From contig NC_092635.1 of assembly GCF_039555335.1 (NCBI RefSeq), positions 55,495,755 to 55,559,754 of the forward strand: 64,000 bases of DNA. Reading direction: 5' to 3'. A program made the translations under genes and the position numbers. The notes below the pieces were generated by a model that was not told where the DNA came from, made no database searches, and worked only from the letters and a program-made list of their open reading frames with translations. Position 1 is the first letter of the stretch. Every line of letters starts with the position of its first letter. Positions 31,696-43,319 of this stretch are shown piece after piece. The stretch is from Amphiura filiformis. Taxonomy: Eukaryota > Echinodermata > Ophiuroidea > Amphilepidida > Amphiuridae.

Positions 31696-32061
31696 GTAAG
31701 ATTAGCTACATGTATCATGCCTGGGTGTATAAAATTCTTATATACAGGTTGTAACAAGAAAATAGTGTTAGGCAACCATGTCACTTATTGACTGTATTGA
31801 ATTCTACTTTAATAGTCGTCAAGGTAATTGAGCGACTATTATAAGCTGTTTCAATAAAATCAGTGGTCTACAAGCGAAGATATTCTCTGACCACCAACAA
31901 CATTAAGTTCTCATTACCCATCTCAGCCACCTGTAATAAGGCATCTTCAAACAAATTAACAAAATACGTAATCCTTTTTATGATTGTTTGTTAAATACTA
32001 AATCAAGTTACATTGAAACTTGAAGTGCCAGATGTACTCACAAGAAATTGGGTGTCTGAAA

Positions 32062-34280
32062 ATTGGACTAAAAGAATTGTCCAATAAATACCCTCATCCA
32101 CACTGCTTTAACATAAAAAATAAAGACTTTCATCTGAGTTATTAAAAAAGCTAAAGCCCCGGCTAAAGCTCTGTTTTTCACATTCACTGAGTGAAATTTA
32201 AACGGTGACAACATGTCTTCACACTACAGAAAACCATTAATACTGGGCATATTTTTTATGGCAATGCATACAAGTTTCAATGAAATTCAAAGGACCAAAC
32301 ATGAGCAGGAGTGTAGGGATAAAACATATCTTTTTCCACTTCCAACAATGACCTGTATTATTTCTAAATACTGGACATATTCACCAGTATTCACCTTGCG
32401 GTCGATTCATGAGATGTATCATAACAAATATCAGAAAAATCCAACATCGTCACTGACCAAGTCATCAGCAGTATTGTTATTTCACTCCAGAAAATTGATT
32501 TCAATTCTATTCAAATTCAATTCTTTCTACACCTGGAGTCTTGCTATTCAATTCCAATTCAATCCACCTTGCTTTAGAATTAATTCAATTCAATTCCAAT
32601 TCAATTTTTCAATTTTAAAATCATTTCATTTCAATTCCAATCCAATGCAGTGAAATTAACAGCTAATCAATTTCAATTCAATTCTGAGCATTCATTTCAA
32701 TTCCAATTCAATTCCAATTCCAATACAGTTGCAGTTTGTGTTAATTGACCAAAGGCACACTGCAAAACTGTGTTGAACACTTTATGTCCTCGATTTGTAA
32801 ACGCAGTATGTAAAATCTAAACACAAATGTTAAAACTTCAAAACATCAAGTGTTTAATATCTATACACAAGGCATCAAAATGTTTAGCATTTAGACATGT
32901 TTATTTTCTAAACTTAAGATGTGTGGTACCATCAATAAGTTATGGAACCCTGTCCCCACACTGACCTCAAAGATGTAAAAAATCAAGGTTTTGATAACCC
33001 CTACTTGTCTCCTGCTCCTCCTAAGATTTGACACCCAAAATCCTTGTACTTTTGAAAAAGTGTGAAAAAGCTGTCAAAGATATAAGCATTTTCTTTAATG
33101 GTTTTCTCACAATTTGTTCAAATGTACAATGACTTTTGAGCATAAAAGTTAGGAACTTGAGAAAAATAGGGGCTTTATGATTAGTGCCAAAAGTTTGAGA
33201 TCTTTGGCAAGTTGGGGGGATCTCATACTCACATTATCGATCATATCAAACATTGGAAATGCTAAGAATCAATTTTCATCATATTAGAAGATATTAGTGT
33301 CTTTATGAAGATAGAACCTATAATTTTTCCACATGACAAGAGAGACAGTAGATATTCTTTTAAAGAAAGATTAAGAAGAACTCTAAAAAAGTCTCAAAAG
33401 AACTATAACTGTGTATGAAAATGATATCATACTAATTTTCTTCAATATATGTGTATTTTATGCTATCATTTTTAAATGAAATCTTTCCAGAATACTTAGT
33501 TGCAATATGTTTTGTAACACTATTGATGCTAAATTTTTAATGTGTGCTCTTGTTTGAATAGACTTGGAAGTGTATCAGAATTCAGAATGGGGGAAGGGCA
33601 CTTTTTACAGCTGGAATGATCTGGAATCAGAGACATCTGCTTGTGAATTGAAATGCTGAATTGAAATCAAAGCTGAATTTCATTTCAATTCCACTTCATT
33701 CTTCATCACTCATCATGATTTCAATTCCAATCCAATTCAATTCTTCATTGCTCACAATGATTTCAATTCCAATCCAATTCAATTCATGCCCAAGCCCACT
33801 CATTTCGATTCCAATTCAATTCAATGCATTGAAATGAAAATCGCCCAAAATTCATTTCAATTCAATTCGATTTCAATGCATTGAATTAACATTAATCAGC
33901 AGTAACAACGAAAGCTGAGTTGAAGTAAAGACTCCCACTTAGAAGAAGTTGACAAATTGGTAGTGTTCATTGCACATGAACATTCCGATTATGAGTTGAT
34001 CAAAGAATAAATATTATTAGCTTTCACTTTTTGTAAATCTCACATATATCTATACCTCTTCAATTAGAAGGTAAAAAAAACACACACTACAAACAATATA
34101 GGCCTATGCGATTAACAAAGTTCTGTTTCACACTATCAACCCTCAGGCCAACTATCTTTCATGAGAGAGTACATGTGACTGAACACAGAGATCATGGAAA
34201 ATCAAGCAAAAAGGTTTTCATATACGTAAACTATGTGCTATCAACAGCTGTTTTGTACAAGTTCTTCTGCGATTCTTAGA
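32062..34280. other. No gene; two microsatellite-like tracts
   Basis: About 32480-32745 and 33655-33895 are rich in the decamer-like repeat TTCAATTCCAATTCAATTC, which inflates open frames such as the one at 32213-32653. The DNA between is AT-rich and unremarkable. No transposon ends were recognised. Confidence 0.6.
32480..32745. repeat. AATTCAATTC-type simple repeat
   Basis: Irregular tandem TTCAATTC/CAATTCC units on the plus strand. A second tract at 33655-33895 is built from the same words, including 'aattccaatccaattcaatt'. Confidence 0.85.
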
Positions 34281-34288
34281 AAGAGAAA

Positions 34289-35570
34289 ATGTATATCGAT
34301 GGCAAAGAATCTACTGACAACAGTCTTCACAAACTTTTCCAAAAATGGAAAGACAAGAATCCGTTGATACCACTGGGACAGACAAAAGAAAAACGAAAGT
34401 TCAAACGCAAAATCATAGGGCTAAGGTACAACTTCTTGAATGACCCTCGTACCTGTCTATTTCCTCATACTACATGTACATTAGAAATAAAAATTTATAA
34501 ATCTAAATACTGAATCGTGTGTGTTATTGAACTCCATACTGGATTGGTAATCGACTACCATGTGATGAGTAAGTACTGTGTACAATGCTCAAAAAGTAAA
34601 CTAAAACCTGAATCAGAAGAACATAAACGATGGTATGAAGGACAGAAACAAGAGTGTGCGATCAATTATGAAGGTTCTTCAGGAGGCATGGAACAAGAAG
34701 ACGGTGAAATCCTGTGGGGTCATTCCATTGAAAAAAATTGCATGCGATATACAGTAATGCTATCGGACGGTGACACAAAAACATTTGACCATTCGACCAG
34801 TCTGAACATATATGGTGATGAACACAAATTTGAGAAAGAAGAGTGTGTAAATCATGTAGCAAAACGTATGGGCACAGCTCTACGGAAAATATGCACTGAC
34901 TCATCAAAGCGTGGAATCACGATTGGTGGAAGGGAACATGGTTGACTGACTGACCCCTTCATCAATAAATTGACAACGTACTATGGTAAAGCTGTTCGAA
35001 ATAATGTGGGAAATGCACAGAATATGTCGAAAGCAGCATAATGGCCACACTTTTTCATGCCGCTTCGACTGACACAAATGTAACACCACCACCTTTCCCC
35101 AGATGGTCCCGAATCATGGTGCTTTTATAAGCGTGGTGTTGCCAATAATGAAACTCCAGAGCATAACAAGGATACGCAGGGAACCATGCTAAATGAACAA
35201 GTGGCAAAAATCATAGAACCTGTGTATAAACGACTGTCTTCTGAGTCACTTATGAAGGCATGTGAGAGAGGTAAAACTCAAAATGCAAATGAGTGTGCGA
35301 GTTGAAGCCGGGGCAGCAACGGCGATAAACCACTTCAATCTTGGTGCCTCAGCTCTCTCCATAGGACTCGCACATATGGGATTACATGTTGCTTCTGAAC
35401 AGCAAGTTAATGAAATGAATGAAATAAGGGTACATAAAGCACAATACAAAGCAAAAGAAAGACATAGTGAAAGACAAGGAGTTTTGTTCATCCACCGAGA
35501 CGTTAAAGGTGCGTTGCGTGAACTTAAAGATGAAGGGAAAGGAAACGTTGAACATTATATCCAGAAATAA
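34289..35570 (+). pseudogene. Mutator-like transposase, copy A
   Basis: The frame from 34517 reads CVIELHTGLVIDYHVMSKYC, CVQCSK, NYEGSSGGMEQE, RYTVMLSDGDTKTFD (second catalytic Asp region), NIYGDEHKFEKEECVNHVAK and RMGTALRK, characteristic of the animal Mutator-like (MULE) transposase domain. It continues past stops with RLTDPFINKLTTYYGKAVRN, and KTQNANE holds the presumed catalytic Glu. A deletion then joins it to a C-terminal part (35262-35570): AGAATAINHFNLGASAL and VHKAQYKAKERHSERQ. The first catalytic Asp region is replaced by unrelated sequence. Several stops occur, so it is a pseudogene. Confidence 0.8.
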
Positions 35571-35917
35571 ATCAGCATGATCTGCAAAAACTGTATTCAC
35601 AATTCAACTGTAACAATCCAGTAGGGCTGCAAGAAAAATGCAGTTTGATATACAGTTCTATTTTTGTAGGCGTGGCTCTGAAAATATGCACAAAACTCAT
35701 GTATCATATGGCTGAGACTGCATGTTCTCAAAGAACATAAGCTCAATATGGCATCCCATGATTTACTGCGGCACTGTTCCTCCAGTGGGTTTTCTAAAAA
35801 GACTGATATGAAATACCGTCAAGCAAGGCAATGCTAGCATCCCAATGCTAGCATTCAATACTAGCGGACCTGGTTACACTGGATACAGAACACTTACAAT
35901 GCTGAAATACACCGGCA

Positions 35918-36994
35918 ATGAGTGAGCGATCTAACGTAACTTGTTCGAAAAGTGTCAGTAAAGCAACAAGTTCTGCCGGTGATGCCAAGTTGCAGGACGC
36001 AGTCAACATTGTTTGCAAACATCACCTGGACATGGACCCAAGCCTTGATCCGGAAGGAATTATTGACATTGCTGTTAGTTTTGATGGTAAAATGGATGCG
36101 CCGATGTCATAAATCAAAATATGGAATCGCGTGTGTTATTGAACTCCATTATACCGGATTGGTAATCGACTACCATGTGCTGAGTAAGTACTGTGTACAA
36201 TGCTCAAAAAGTAAACTAAAACCTGAATCAGAAGAACATAAACGATGGTATGAAGGACACAAACAAGAGTGTGCAATCAATTATGAAGGTTCTTCAGGAG
36301 GCATGGAACAAGAAGTCGGTGAAATCCTGTGGGGTCGTTCCATTGAAAAATTTGCATGCGCTATACAGTAATGCTATCAGACGGTGACACAAAAACATTT
36401 GACCATTCGACCAGTCTGAACATATATGGTGATGAACACAAACTTGAGAAAGAAGAGTGTGTAAATCATGTACCAAAATGTATGGGCACAGCTCTACAGA
36501 AAATACGCACCGACTCATCAAAGCGTGGAGTCACGCTTGGTGGAAGGGGACATGGTCGACTGACTGACCCTGTCATCAATAAATTGACAACGTACTATGG
36601 TAAAGCTATTCGAAATCATGCGGGAAATGCACAGAATATGTCGAAAGCAGAATGGCCACACTTTTTCATGCCGCTTCGACTGACACAAATGTAACACACC
36701 GCCTTTGCCCAGATGGTTCCAAATCATGGTGCTTTTATAAGTGTGGTGTCTCCAATAATGAAACTCCAGAGCATAACAAGGATACGCAGGGAACTGAGCT
36801 AAATGAACAAGTGGCAAAAATCTGTGTATAAACGACTGTCTTCAGAGTCACTTATAAAGGCATGTGAGACAGGTAAAACTCAAAATGCAAATGAGGGCCT
36901 ACACTCACTCATATGGTCAGTATGCCCAAACGTATTTGAAGGGCATCTCATTCAGGTGATGCAAAAAGTGCTGGGATATATATGCAGGAGATGA
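35918..36994 (+). pseudogene. Mutator-like transposase, copy B
   Basis: A tandem paralogue of copy A, about 1.61 kb downstream. It retains the first catalytic region (DIAVSFDGK, about 36067-36095), lost from copy A, and then the shared blocks: HKSKYGIACVIELHYTGLVI, EGSSGGMEQEVGEILWG, SDGDTKTFD, GRLTDPVINKLTTYYGKAIR. It also has GKTQNANEGLHSLIWSVCPN with the catalytic Glu. At least three frame changes or stops interrupt it (about 36110, 36360, 36690). The C-terminal helix-rich part seen in A is missing and a LINE end follows. Together the copies show DDE residues, but neither is functional. Confidence 0.8.
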
Positions 36995-37044
36995 AGGTTG
37001 TTTTGATGAAAGCGGGCGCAAATCTAAATAAAAAAGGAACATTG

Positions 37045-37375
37045 AGTGTGCTCATTTATTCTTGTAATTCCACCATTTTATGGTCAGCGTGTATTTACTT
37101 CTGCTGCAGCTGAACTCTGGAATAATCTTCCTCACAATATCAAAATCTCTAATACTGTTGATCAATTCAAATGTTCTGTGAAAACATACTTCTTTTATGT
37201 TTAAACTAAATTATTTAATTTAAATCTTAATCATGCTCGTAACCAAGGTAACTTTTTAACCTTTTTATACTGTTTTGTTTTAATTTTTATTCAGTGTTTT
37301 GTTTCAGACTTAATTGTGAATTGCAGTTTATAAGCATGGTTATATTATTATTATTATTATTATAATTATAAGCAT
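37045..37375 (+). mobile_element. 3' end of a CR1/L2-type LINE
   Basis: The frame reads YGQRVFTSAAAELWNNLPHN and then IKISNTVDQFKCSVKTYFF, ending in TAA at about 37202. This matches the C-terminal 'yg.raF..aap.LWN.LP..ir...s...FK..LK.yLF' tail of CR1/L2/Jockey-like LINE ORF2 proteins. The untranslated tail ends in ATT repeats at about 37345-37370. The insertion is 5'-truncated, as usual for LINEs. It separates Mutator-like copy B from the next remnant. Confidence 0.8.
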
Positions 37376-37420
37376 GAAAAGCTTGAACGCCTTTATGAAA
37401 ATTAACGGTAAAGTACGATG

Positions 37421-38116
37421 GAACTACAGACAGAAAGGGACGACATGTAACTGAAGTAGAAGTAGCCACTGAAGATGATACATTGCTCATAGGAATGCGA
37501 GTCCAAACATTAGCAACAGCACAAGAGTATGCCAGAACAATAAGTGAAGCTCATACAGATGTCAATAACATGGCTCGGGAAGGTGTTTGTATGCTTAACA
37601 AAGCGAGCAATACCATGACTGACAGAAGCATTGTAAATATGGTGGTTGACAAAAAGACATGAAAGGAGCCACATTGAATAAATTCCTTGTGTCATGCTCC
37701 TTCTGGACGCTTTTCAGAAGTCAAGAAACAAAGTACTCCTTGAAAATGAGATGGACATTCCAACTTCTCATCAAATGCCATTCCGTCATAGGGGCGAGTC
37801 AATGACTCAAGCTTTGTTACATACAATAGACAAACTTTTTTATGACAATTCAATCAATGTTGGACAAGATTTATCAAACTTAAACTTAAACAGAAGTCAA
37901 GGCTTCACAAAGAATTCAATCAATTCATTCCGAAAAGAGACATTATATCTCAGATGGGTGGGAAACAAATTCAACGTTCTGTACACAGATGCAACATTGT
38001 CTATTTGTATGCGAATCATATCAAACACTTCTTCACCAAGAACAACAAATCAAGAAGCAAATGTCAACATTGAATGTTCTCCAGAAACAACTCTGCCATG
38101 TCCTTGTTTATGGTGA
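37421..38116 (+). pseudogene. Repeat-encoded protein remnant, copy 1 (GNKFN...GlidK family)
   Basis: A first block (37421-37662) is open: DDTLLIGMRVQTLATAQEYA and SEAHTDVNNMAREGVCMLNK. A second (37694-38116) has FQKSRNKVLLENEMDIP, FRHRGESMTQALLHTIDKLF, and LYLRWVGNKFNVLYTDA. The 'GN.FN.Ly..A..' motif recurs in copy 2 and in a protein family I associate with large repeat elements of marine invertebrates, without known chemistry. A frame change lies between the blocks. Confidence 0.45.
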
Positions 38117-38812
38117 AATTTGGAAGTGTTTCGGCCTGGGGTTATTGAGTTTCATCTCTTTTTGCTACAAGATTATCCTCTACTTTCAATGCTTTAGGCC
38201 CCTAGTTTCTTAGTAAGTAAATTTTCAATTTTGTATAATTTTCATAATTAACATTAATTATCGTAAATTAACGCTAATTTACAAGTTCATTAACCATCAT
38301 TTTAAATTTGCTGGTAAATTAACAATACCGACTTATTTATCTTTGTTTATCCTTTGTTTGTTAGGCCTACACACCGCACTTGTCTTGTTTAGTTGTTATG
38401 TGTGTGTGTTAATTTTTTTTTTGTAAGGTGATGCAACACTTTTGCAGGGATATGCCTTTTGTTGCATCTCCTCCATCTTGTGTTTTAAAAAAATCATTTT
38501 AGTGTGACGATGATGATGATGTAGGCCTTCAAAGAGAGTCCAATCAGCAGGATTCCCGCAGGATTCCCGGCAGAATTTGAGTGAATGGGTTGTCCCAATC
38601 GGCGGGGAAGCTTTGGAAGCTTCCCTCCATTCCCATCCATCTCTCAAACAAATCACGCTGCTAAAGCAAAAGAGGGATGTCAAATCTGATCTGGTCAATA
38701 TGGAAACGGAGAGAGATCAGGGTTTCTTCTATAGGAAGAAGGGCTCAGTCAATATTGCTTGTAAAAACACAGGTAAGATGTTGACTGTTGTATATAATAT
38801 TTTAAACCATTT

Positions 38813-39356
38813 TAAACGAAGTATTATTATTATCATGATAAGCATGAAAAACTTAAACATTTGTTTTATGACAATTCAATCAATGTTGGACAAGACTTAT
38901 CAAACTATCTCAGAAGTCAAAGCTTTAAGTCACAAAGAATTCAATCAATTCATTCCGAAAAAGAGACATTGTATCTCAGATGGTTGGGAAACAAATTCAA
39001 CGTTCTGTACAAAGATGCAACATACGCCTATTTGTATGTGAATCATAGCAAACACTTCTTCACCAAGATCAACAAATCAAGAAACAATGCAGTCTTGGCA
39101 ACATTAAATGTTCTGCAGAAACAACTCTGCCATGAGCATTTACGTAGTTTGGGACTCATCAATAAGTACATCACAGGGCCATGGATGGCATTTTTTATGT
39201 TTTGTTTCAGGACCAGAAGTGGAAACAGAATGTACATGTGTGAGTGACAGTGACACAGATTCAGACATACAGTTAGAACTAGATGCATGTTCAATAATGC
39301 ATGGGTTTGGGGATGGGAGCATCTGTGGCCCATATTGTCATGCACAGATGTGGTAA
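38813..39356 (+). pseudogene. Repeat-encoded protein remnant, copy 2
   Basis: Paralogous to 37840-38110: both contain 'tatgacaattcaatcaatgt' and 'cattccgaaaa-gagacatt'. This copy runs further: LYLRWLGNKFNVLYKDATYA, YLYVNHSKHFFTKINKS, LRSLGLINKYITGPWM. A separate frame downstream gives ECTCVSDSDTDSDIQLELDA and MHGFGDGSICGPYCHAQMW. 'lGlidKyiTGPlW' is the family's hallmark as I remember it. Function is unknown. Confidence 0.45.
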
Positions 39357-39359
39357 AAG

Positions 39360-40609
39360 CAAGTTACATGTAGTCAGGAATTAGAGAATAAACGATAGGA
39401 ATTTTTGTTTTTACTATCTTCTACCGTGTGTTTTTAATACATCTACTCCTTGTATCCTGCATGCACAGTGGCCGTGCAATCCCCCATTTCTAAAGTGTAT
39501 TATGCAATGTTTTTCTTTCTTCTTCTTTTTATTTATTTATATTTAATGATCTATTTTAAAAGTGCAATATTAGTTTCTGTAAATTAAATTTTATATCATT
39601 CTGTGTGTTATATAGATGGCATTCTTAAATTTTTTTACATGAATGAACGATATACGAAGGCAGGTCCAACAGTTTGAGTAGTAGATGCTGGTGCAGCCGG
39701 TATCCACTACAATAATATATTAACAAAAAAACAACAACAATAAAATATTATATACTGTTATCTATCACACAGTAGTAGTGTTTGCTGTTTTCAAATACTA
39801 AAGAGGTTTTTTTTTAAATTTAAACTGTTATGTATTTTTGTTACATTTTAATCACTGTATTATAATCGGCAGATATTATTTTTTTCATCTCTGAAAATTG
39901 TGTCACTAAAACTGCTAAGAGACTTTCTCCTGATTGTCCCTTGACTCAACACCAACTCTTGTGAGCACATTTCATATAAGCGTTGTTTATATACCGGTAT
40001 CCGACACCTAATATTTAAACTGAAAAGGGGATGTGTTTGGGAAAATTCAAAAGAAATGTTTTGATTTCATGCTAATATATATTTCAAAATCATTCAGTGT
40101 GTATATCCATTGCTGACATGCTCCATTATTTGTTACAGGAGGCCATATCAGAAAAGATTTATATTGGGACAAGATCCACCTGAACAACTCTCTAGAAGGC
40201 ATAAAACTATCTGCGCACTATTTTTGACCTCCTGCATCCATCCACAATCAGACAGTGGACATCTTCAGTTAACTGCAATCCAGGGTTTCTCACAGAAGTA
40301 ATTACCTTCCTTACCAACAAGGCGGAGAAAGATGCATATTTTGGAGACTGTTGTCTTATATTTGACAGCATGCCACTTAGAAAGGATACACCATACAATA
40401 TGGAATCAGTAGACTTGTAAACAAATTAAGAAAAGTAATAGACTCTCAGTGACCCCCTTTTATGTGGAATCAACATCAAGAAGGAACATAGACAAATCTT
40501 CTCACATATCATGATATGTTGTGAACATGGTGCACAATGCACATACATGTGTATTACTATTTGGAATTAAGAAGAATATTTCAAGGAAGCAAACTGAAGA
40601 TTCATATTG
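39360..40609. other. No supported gene
   Basis: AT-rich DNA with short open frames only. No repeat boundary or known motif was found until the mariner end at 40612. Confidence 0.5.
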
Positions 40610-40611
40610 TA

Positions 40612-42076
40612 CAGGGTGTCCCAGTATGATTTATACCGTGTTTGCAAAAATAACTAAAAATAGAAGACGGGCAGTGTATCTATTTTTGATACCGGCATTA
40701 TAATGTTGGATATGTCTCCTACTTATTCTGTTAATTTCAGCACGCTACCTATATTTGTTTTGGCGTGGCATGCAATAATGTAAAGTCGATGAAAAACCTG
40801 CTTTTCATTTTCAGCGCAAACGAATCGCATACCCTTGAAAAATGGCACAACCACCTTGGTCTGGGGCGGACATTTTAAAAATGAATTTAGAAGAGCAGCA
40901 ACGGCATCACTTGCATTACATTCCAGATGTTAAATCTACATCATATGCAAAATTTGAGGAAATTCGGACGAGTCCGTTTTATTTTAGGGCCATTTGTCTA
41001 TAACTGGTCTTTACATGTAGCCCTATGGAGAGAGTGCCCGTTGAGGCGCTTATAACCCCATTTTAGGAACAAAAATGTGATTTAAAAAAAACGGACTCGT
41101 GCGAATTTTCTAAAATTTTCAGAGTATGTAGTATGAACATGTAGAAATATAATCAAGTAGTTGTCCTACCTGCTCTCCTCCGAAAAAATAAAAAGTCCTA
41201 TACCTCAATGATAATGAAACCTAGGTGCAACACACTTGATCAACTCATGGATCTTTTTATGTATATTTAATGTAAATCAAACAAACATGGGATGTTTGGC
41301 ACAGCATTTCGACGACAACTACTGTTGGGTTTGCGCCTTAAAGCTTGCCGGACAGCTGCAATGTTCGCTCTAGTTCTTACAGTCTTATGAGCACCTGAAG
41401 CTTCACTCTGCCGATTCCTGACAGTTCCGTGCTCGTCAAACTTCTTTAGGTTATACACTATCGCTCCTTTGACTGGAACGCGTGCTCGCGGAAATCGTAT
41501 AATAAATCTTCTTTGCGTCTCAACAGAGCTGCCAGTTTGCCAATAAGTTTTTGAAAGAAATCCACGCTGCTGTACAGTAAAATGAGGAGCCATCTTTTCT
41601 GTACCACAACCAGTTCGATCTCTGCAAGCATTTCAACTGACATGGACCTCACACCACAATAACTATATTCAAAATTGCCGCAAAAAAGAGAATGGGATTA
41701 GGCCGCTCAAGCGGATCAAATCCTTTATTCCATATAATGATTGCTTCATAACGTCATAAATAATAGATGGATATCGGCTATTTAGTGGAAATATGAACTA
41801 AAATACCTGCATAACTTTTCCCAAATAACTTTGTGCTGAACGGTTAGTAATTTTACAGATTTTCAAAATAGGTTGCATTATCAAAACTTAGAATTCACCA
41901 TTTTTACGCAATCTTCTATAACTTCTACTAAAAACGTCCAATCTTTAAAATCTAAAAAATCTGAGAAAGCTAAATATATGTACAACTTAAAATACAAAAC
42001 AATATGACCAATAGACATGTCCTTCATACCTAAAAAATTCCATCTTTACCGGTATAGATCATTCTGGGACACCCTG
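40612..42076 (-). mobile_element. 1465-bp mariner-type transposon with TA duplication
   Basis: Ends are CAGGGTGTCCCAGTATGATT at the left and, reversed, CAGGGTGTCCCAGAATGATC at the right, both continuing into TATACCG. TA flanks both sides (40610-40611 and 42077-42078). It carries only the N-terminal DNA-binding part of a transposase (41267-41593, minus strand). It contains a nested palindrome at about 40941-41132 ('aaattcggacgagtccgttt' against 'aacggactcgtgcgaatttt'). The catalytic domain is absent, so it is non-autonomous. Confidence 0.85.
41267..41593 (-). pseudogene. Truncated mariner transposase, helix-turn-helix part only
   Basis: 109-codon frame beginning MAPHFTVQQRGFLSKTYWQT. It continues with GSSVETQRRFIIRFPRARVP, IVYNLKKFDEHGTVRNRQ and KTVRTRANIAAVRQALRR. 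This is the paired-type helix-turn-helix region used by mariner-like transposases to bind their terminal repeats; the catalytic DDD/E domain that should follow is missing and the frame ends by a short run-off. The start ATG lies about 480 bp inside the right end, normal for such elements. Such a protein could bind ends but not cut. Whether it is expressed cannot be seen. Confidence 0.7.
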
Positions 42077-42087
42077 TATTACAGCTA

Positions 42088-42738
42088 TACTGCGCCAATA
42101 AAGTATCCTTACAGTTGGAAAAATAATCACAATTTCAAAACTGAACAATATTTGGGTAAATTTGTTTCTTTTAATAGATGCACTATCTAATCCTGCACAT
42201 TATGACACCACATTGAATCCAATGTGACCTCTAGAAGTAAAGTTACAAGCAATTGAATAGACGAGGGTCCAATTTTAAAAGTGACAAACTGGCCTATACA
42301 AGGCGTAAAAAGATTCCAACAAGCGAAACAAAGAGACAACACAGTTTCTTCAATGAAGCGTTATTTAAAACAGTTTTTTATTTCAGTTTTTACTTCTCTA
42401 TATTTTTCATAACTTTCATTTTATTTGTCAGTTCCTTTGTTTCAGTTTTCTTTTATTCCAATTGTTTTTAAATTAAAGCCAAAGCAAGATAAATTAGCCA
42501 TTCACCACTCTCAAACCAGATGTCTAGTCTGTGGAGTTTTGAATAGGCCAGTTTGTCACTTTTAAAACTGGACCTTCGTCTAATCAAATGCTTGTAACTT
42601 TGCTTCTTGAAGTCACATTGGATTCAATGTGGTGTCTTAAATAGTGCATCTATTAAAACAACAAATTTACCCAAATATTGTTCAGTTTTGAAATTGTGAT
42701 TATTTTGCCAACTGTAAGGACACTTTATTGGCGCAGTA
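42088..42738. mobile_element. 651-bp foldback mariner MITE
   Basis: About 205-bp inverted arms start TACTGCGCCAATAAAGTATC and end, reversed, TACTGCGCCAATAAAGTGTC. TA sits at both flanks (42086-42087 and 42739-42740). The unpaired centre is about 240 bp and AT-rich. It starts only 11 bp after the mariner element at 40612-42076. No ORF of significance. Confidence 0.85.
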
Positions 42739-42801
42739 TACATGTAGGTACTACATGTAATGATTACTTTTGTGATACATCATCTTTATGACTTTAGTTA
42801 T

Positions 42802-43303
42802 GGGTCATTATTTCTCAAATCACCCAAAAAAAATATGATTTTAAACCTCACCCCCTTCAAATTTGTTCAAAATTGGTATACAGGGTGATTTTGGCTGGCA
42901 AAGCTCAAATTTCAAATTTAAGCTTAATCGAGCGTCGCACGGTTTTCGGCGCTATGCCCGCCCATTTTTAGCGATTTGGTGAAAAATGGCGCGCCCATCA
43001 ATATTGTCGCAACCATATCTCTGTAACCGTAGGTCCTACTGAGCTGAAATTGGTGTCATTTTTTAGCTAATCTCTCAAAGAATCCAAATCTACTATCATT
43101 AAGTGTGTAGGAGGAAGAGAAAAAATATGACCTTTTTTTCTGTACTTTGACCTTGAATTTGACCTTGTTGCCCACATGACCGCGAGGCGAATTTGCATTG
43201 GAATTACACCTCCATATGTTGTCTACATAATATCAAAAAATTGGAGGGGTAATATTTTTTGTTTTCTTACTAGGCTTTCATAAAGCAAGCATGTGGTTGA
43301 AAA
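42802..43303 (+). repeat. Left terminal inverted repeat of the 5.97-kb element
   Basis: Contains 'caaagctcaaatttcaaatt', 'gaccttgaatttgaccttg' and 'caaaaaattggaggggtaat', all found inverted at the other end in the same order and spacing. Divergence is modest, so the two arms are old but still pairable. Confidence 0.9.
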
Positions 43304-43319
43304 CCCTAGCAGAAATTCT

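Noticed and set aside
32213..32653. 146-codon plus-strand frame
   Set aside because: About half is AATTCAATTC simple repeat and the remainder has no motif or splice context.
40949..41120. Hammerhead-like ribozyme suggested by the 'gacgagtccgtttt' hairpin
   Set aside because: The conserved CTGATGA and GAAA core is not present; it is an ordinary inverted repeat.
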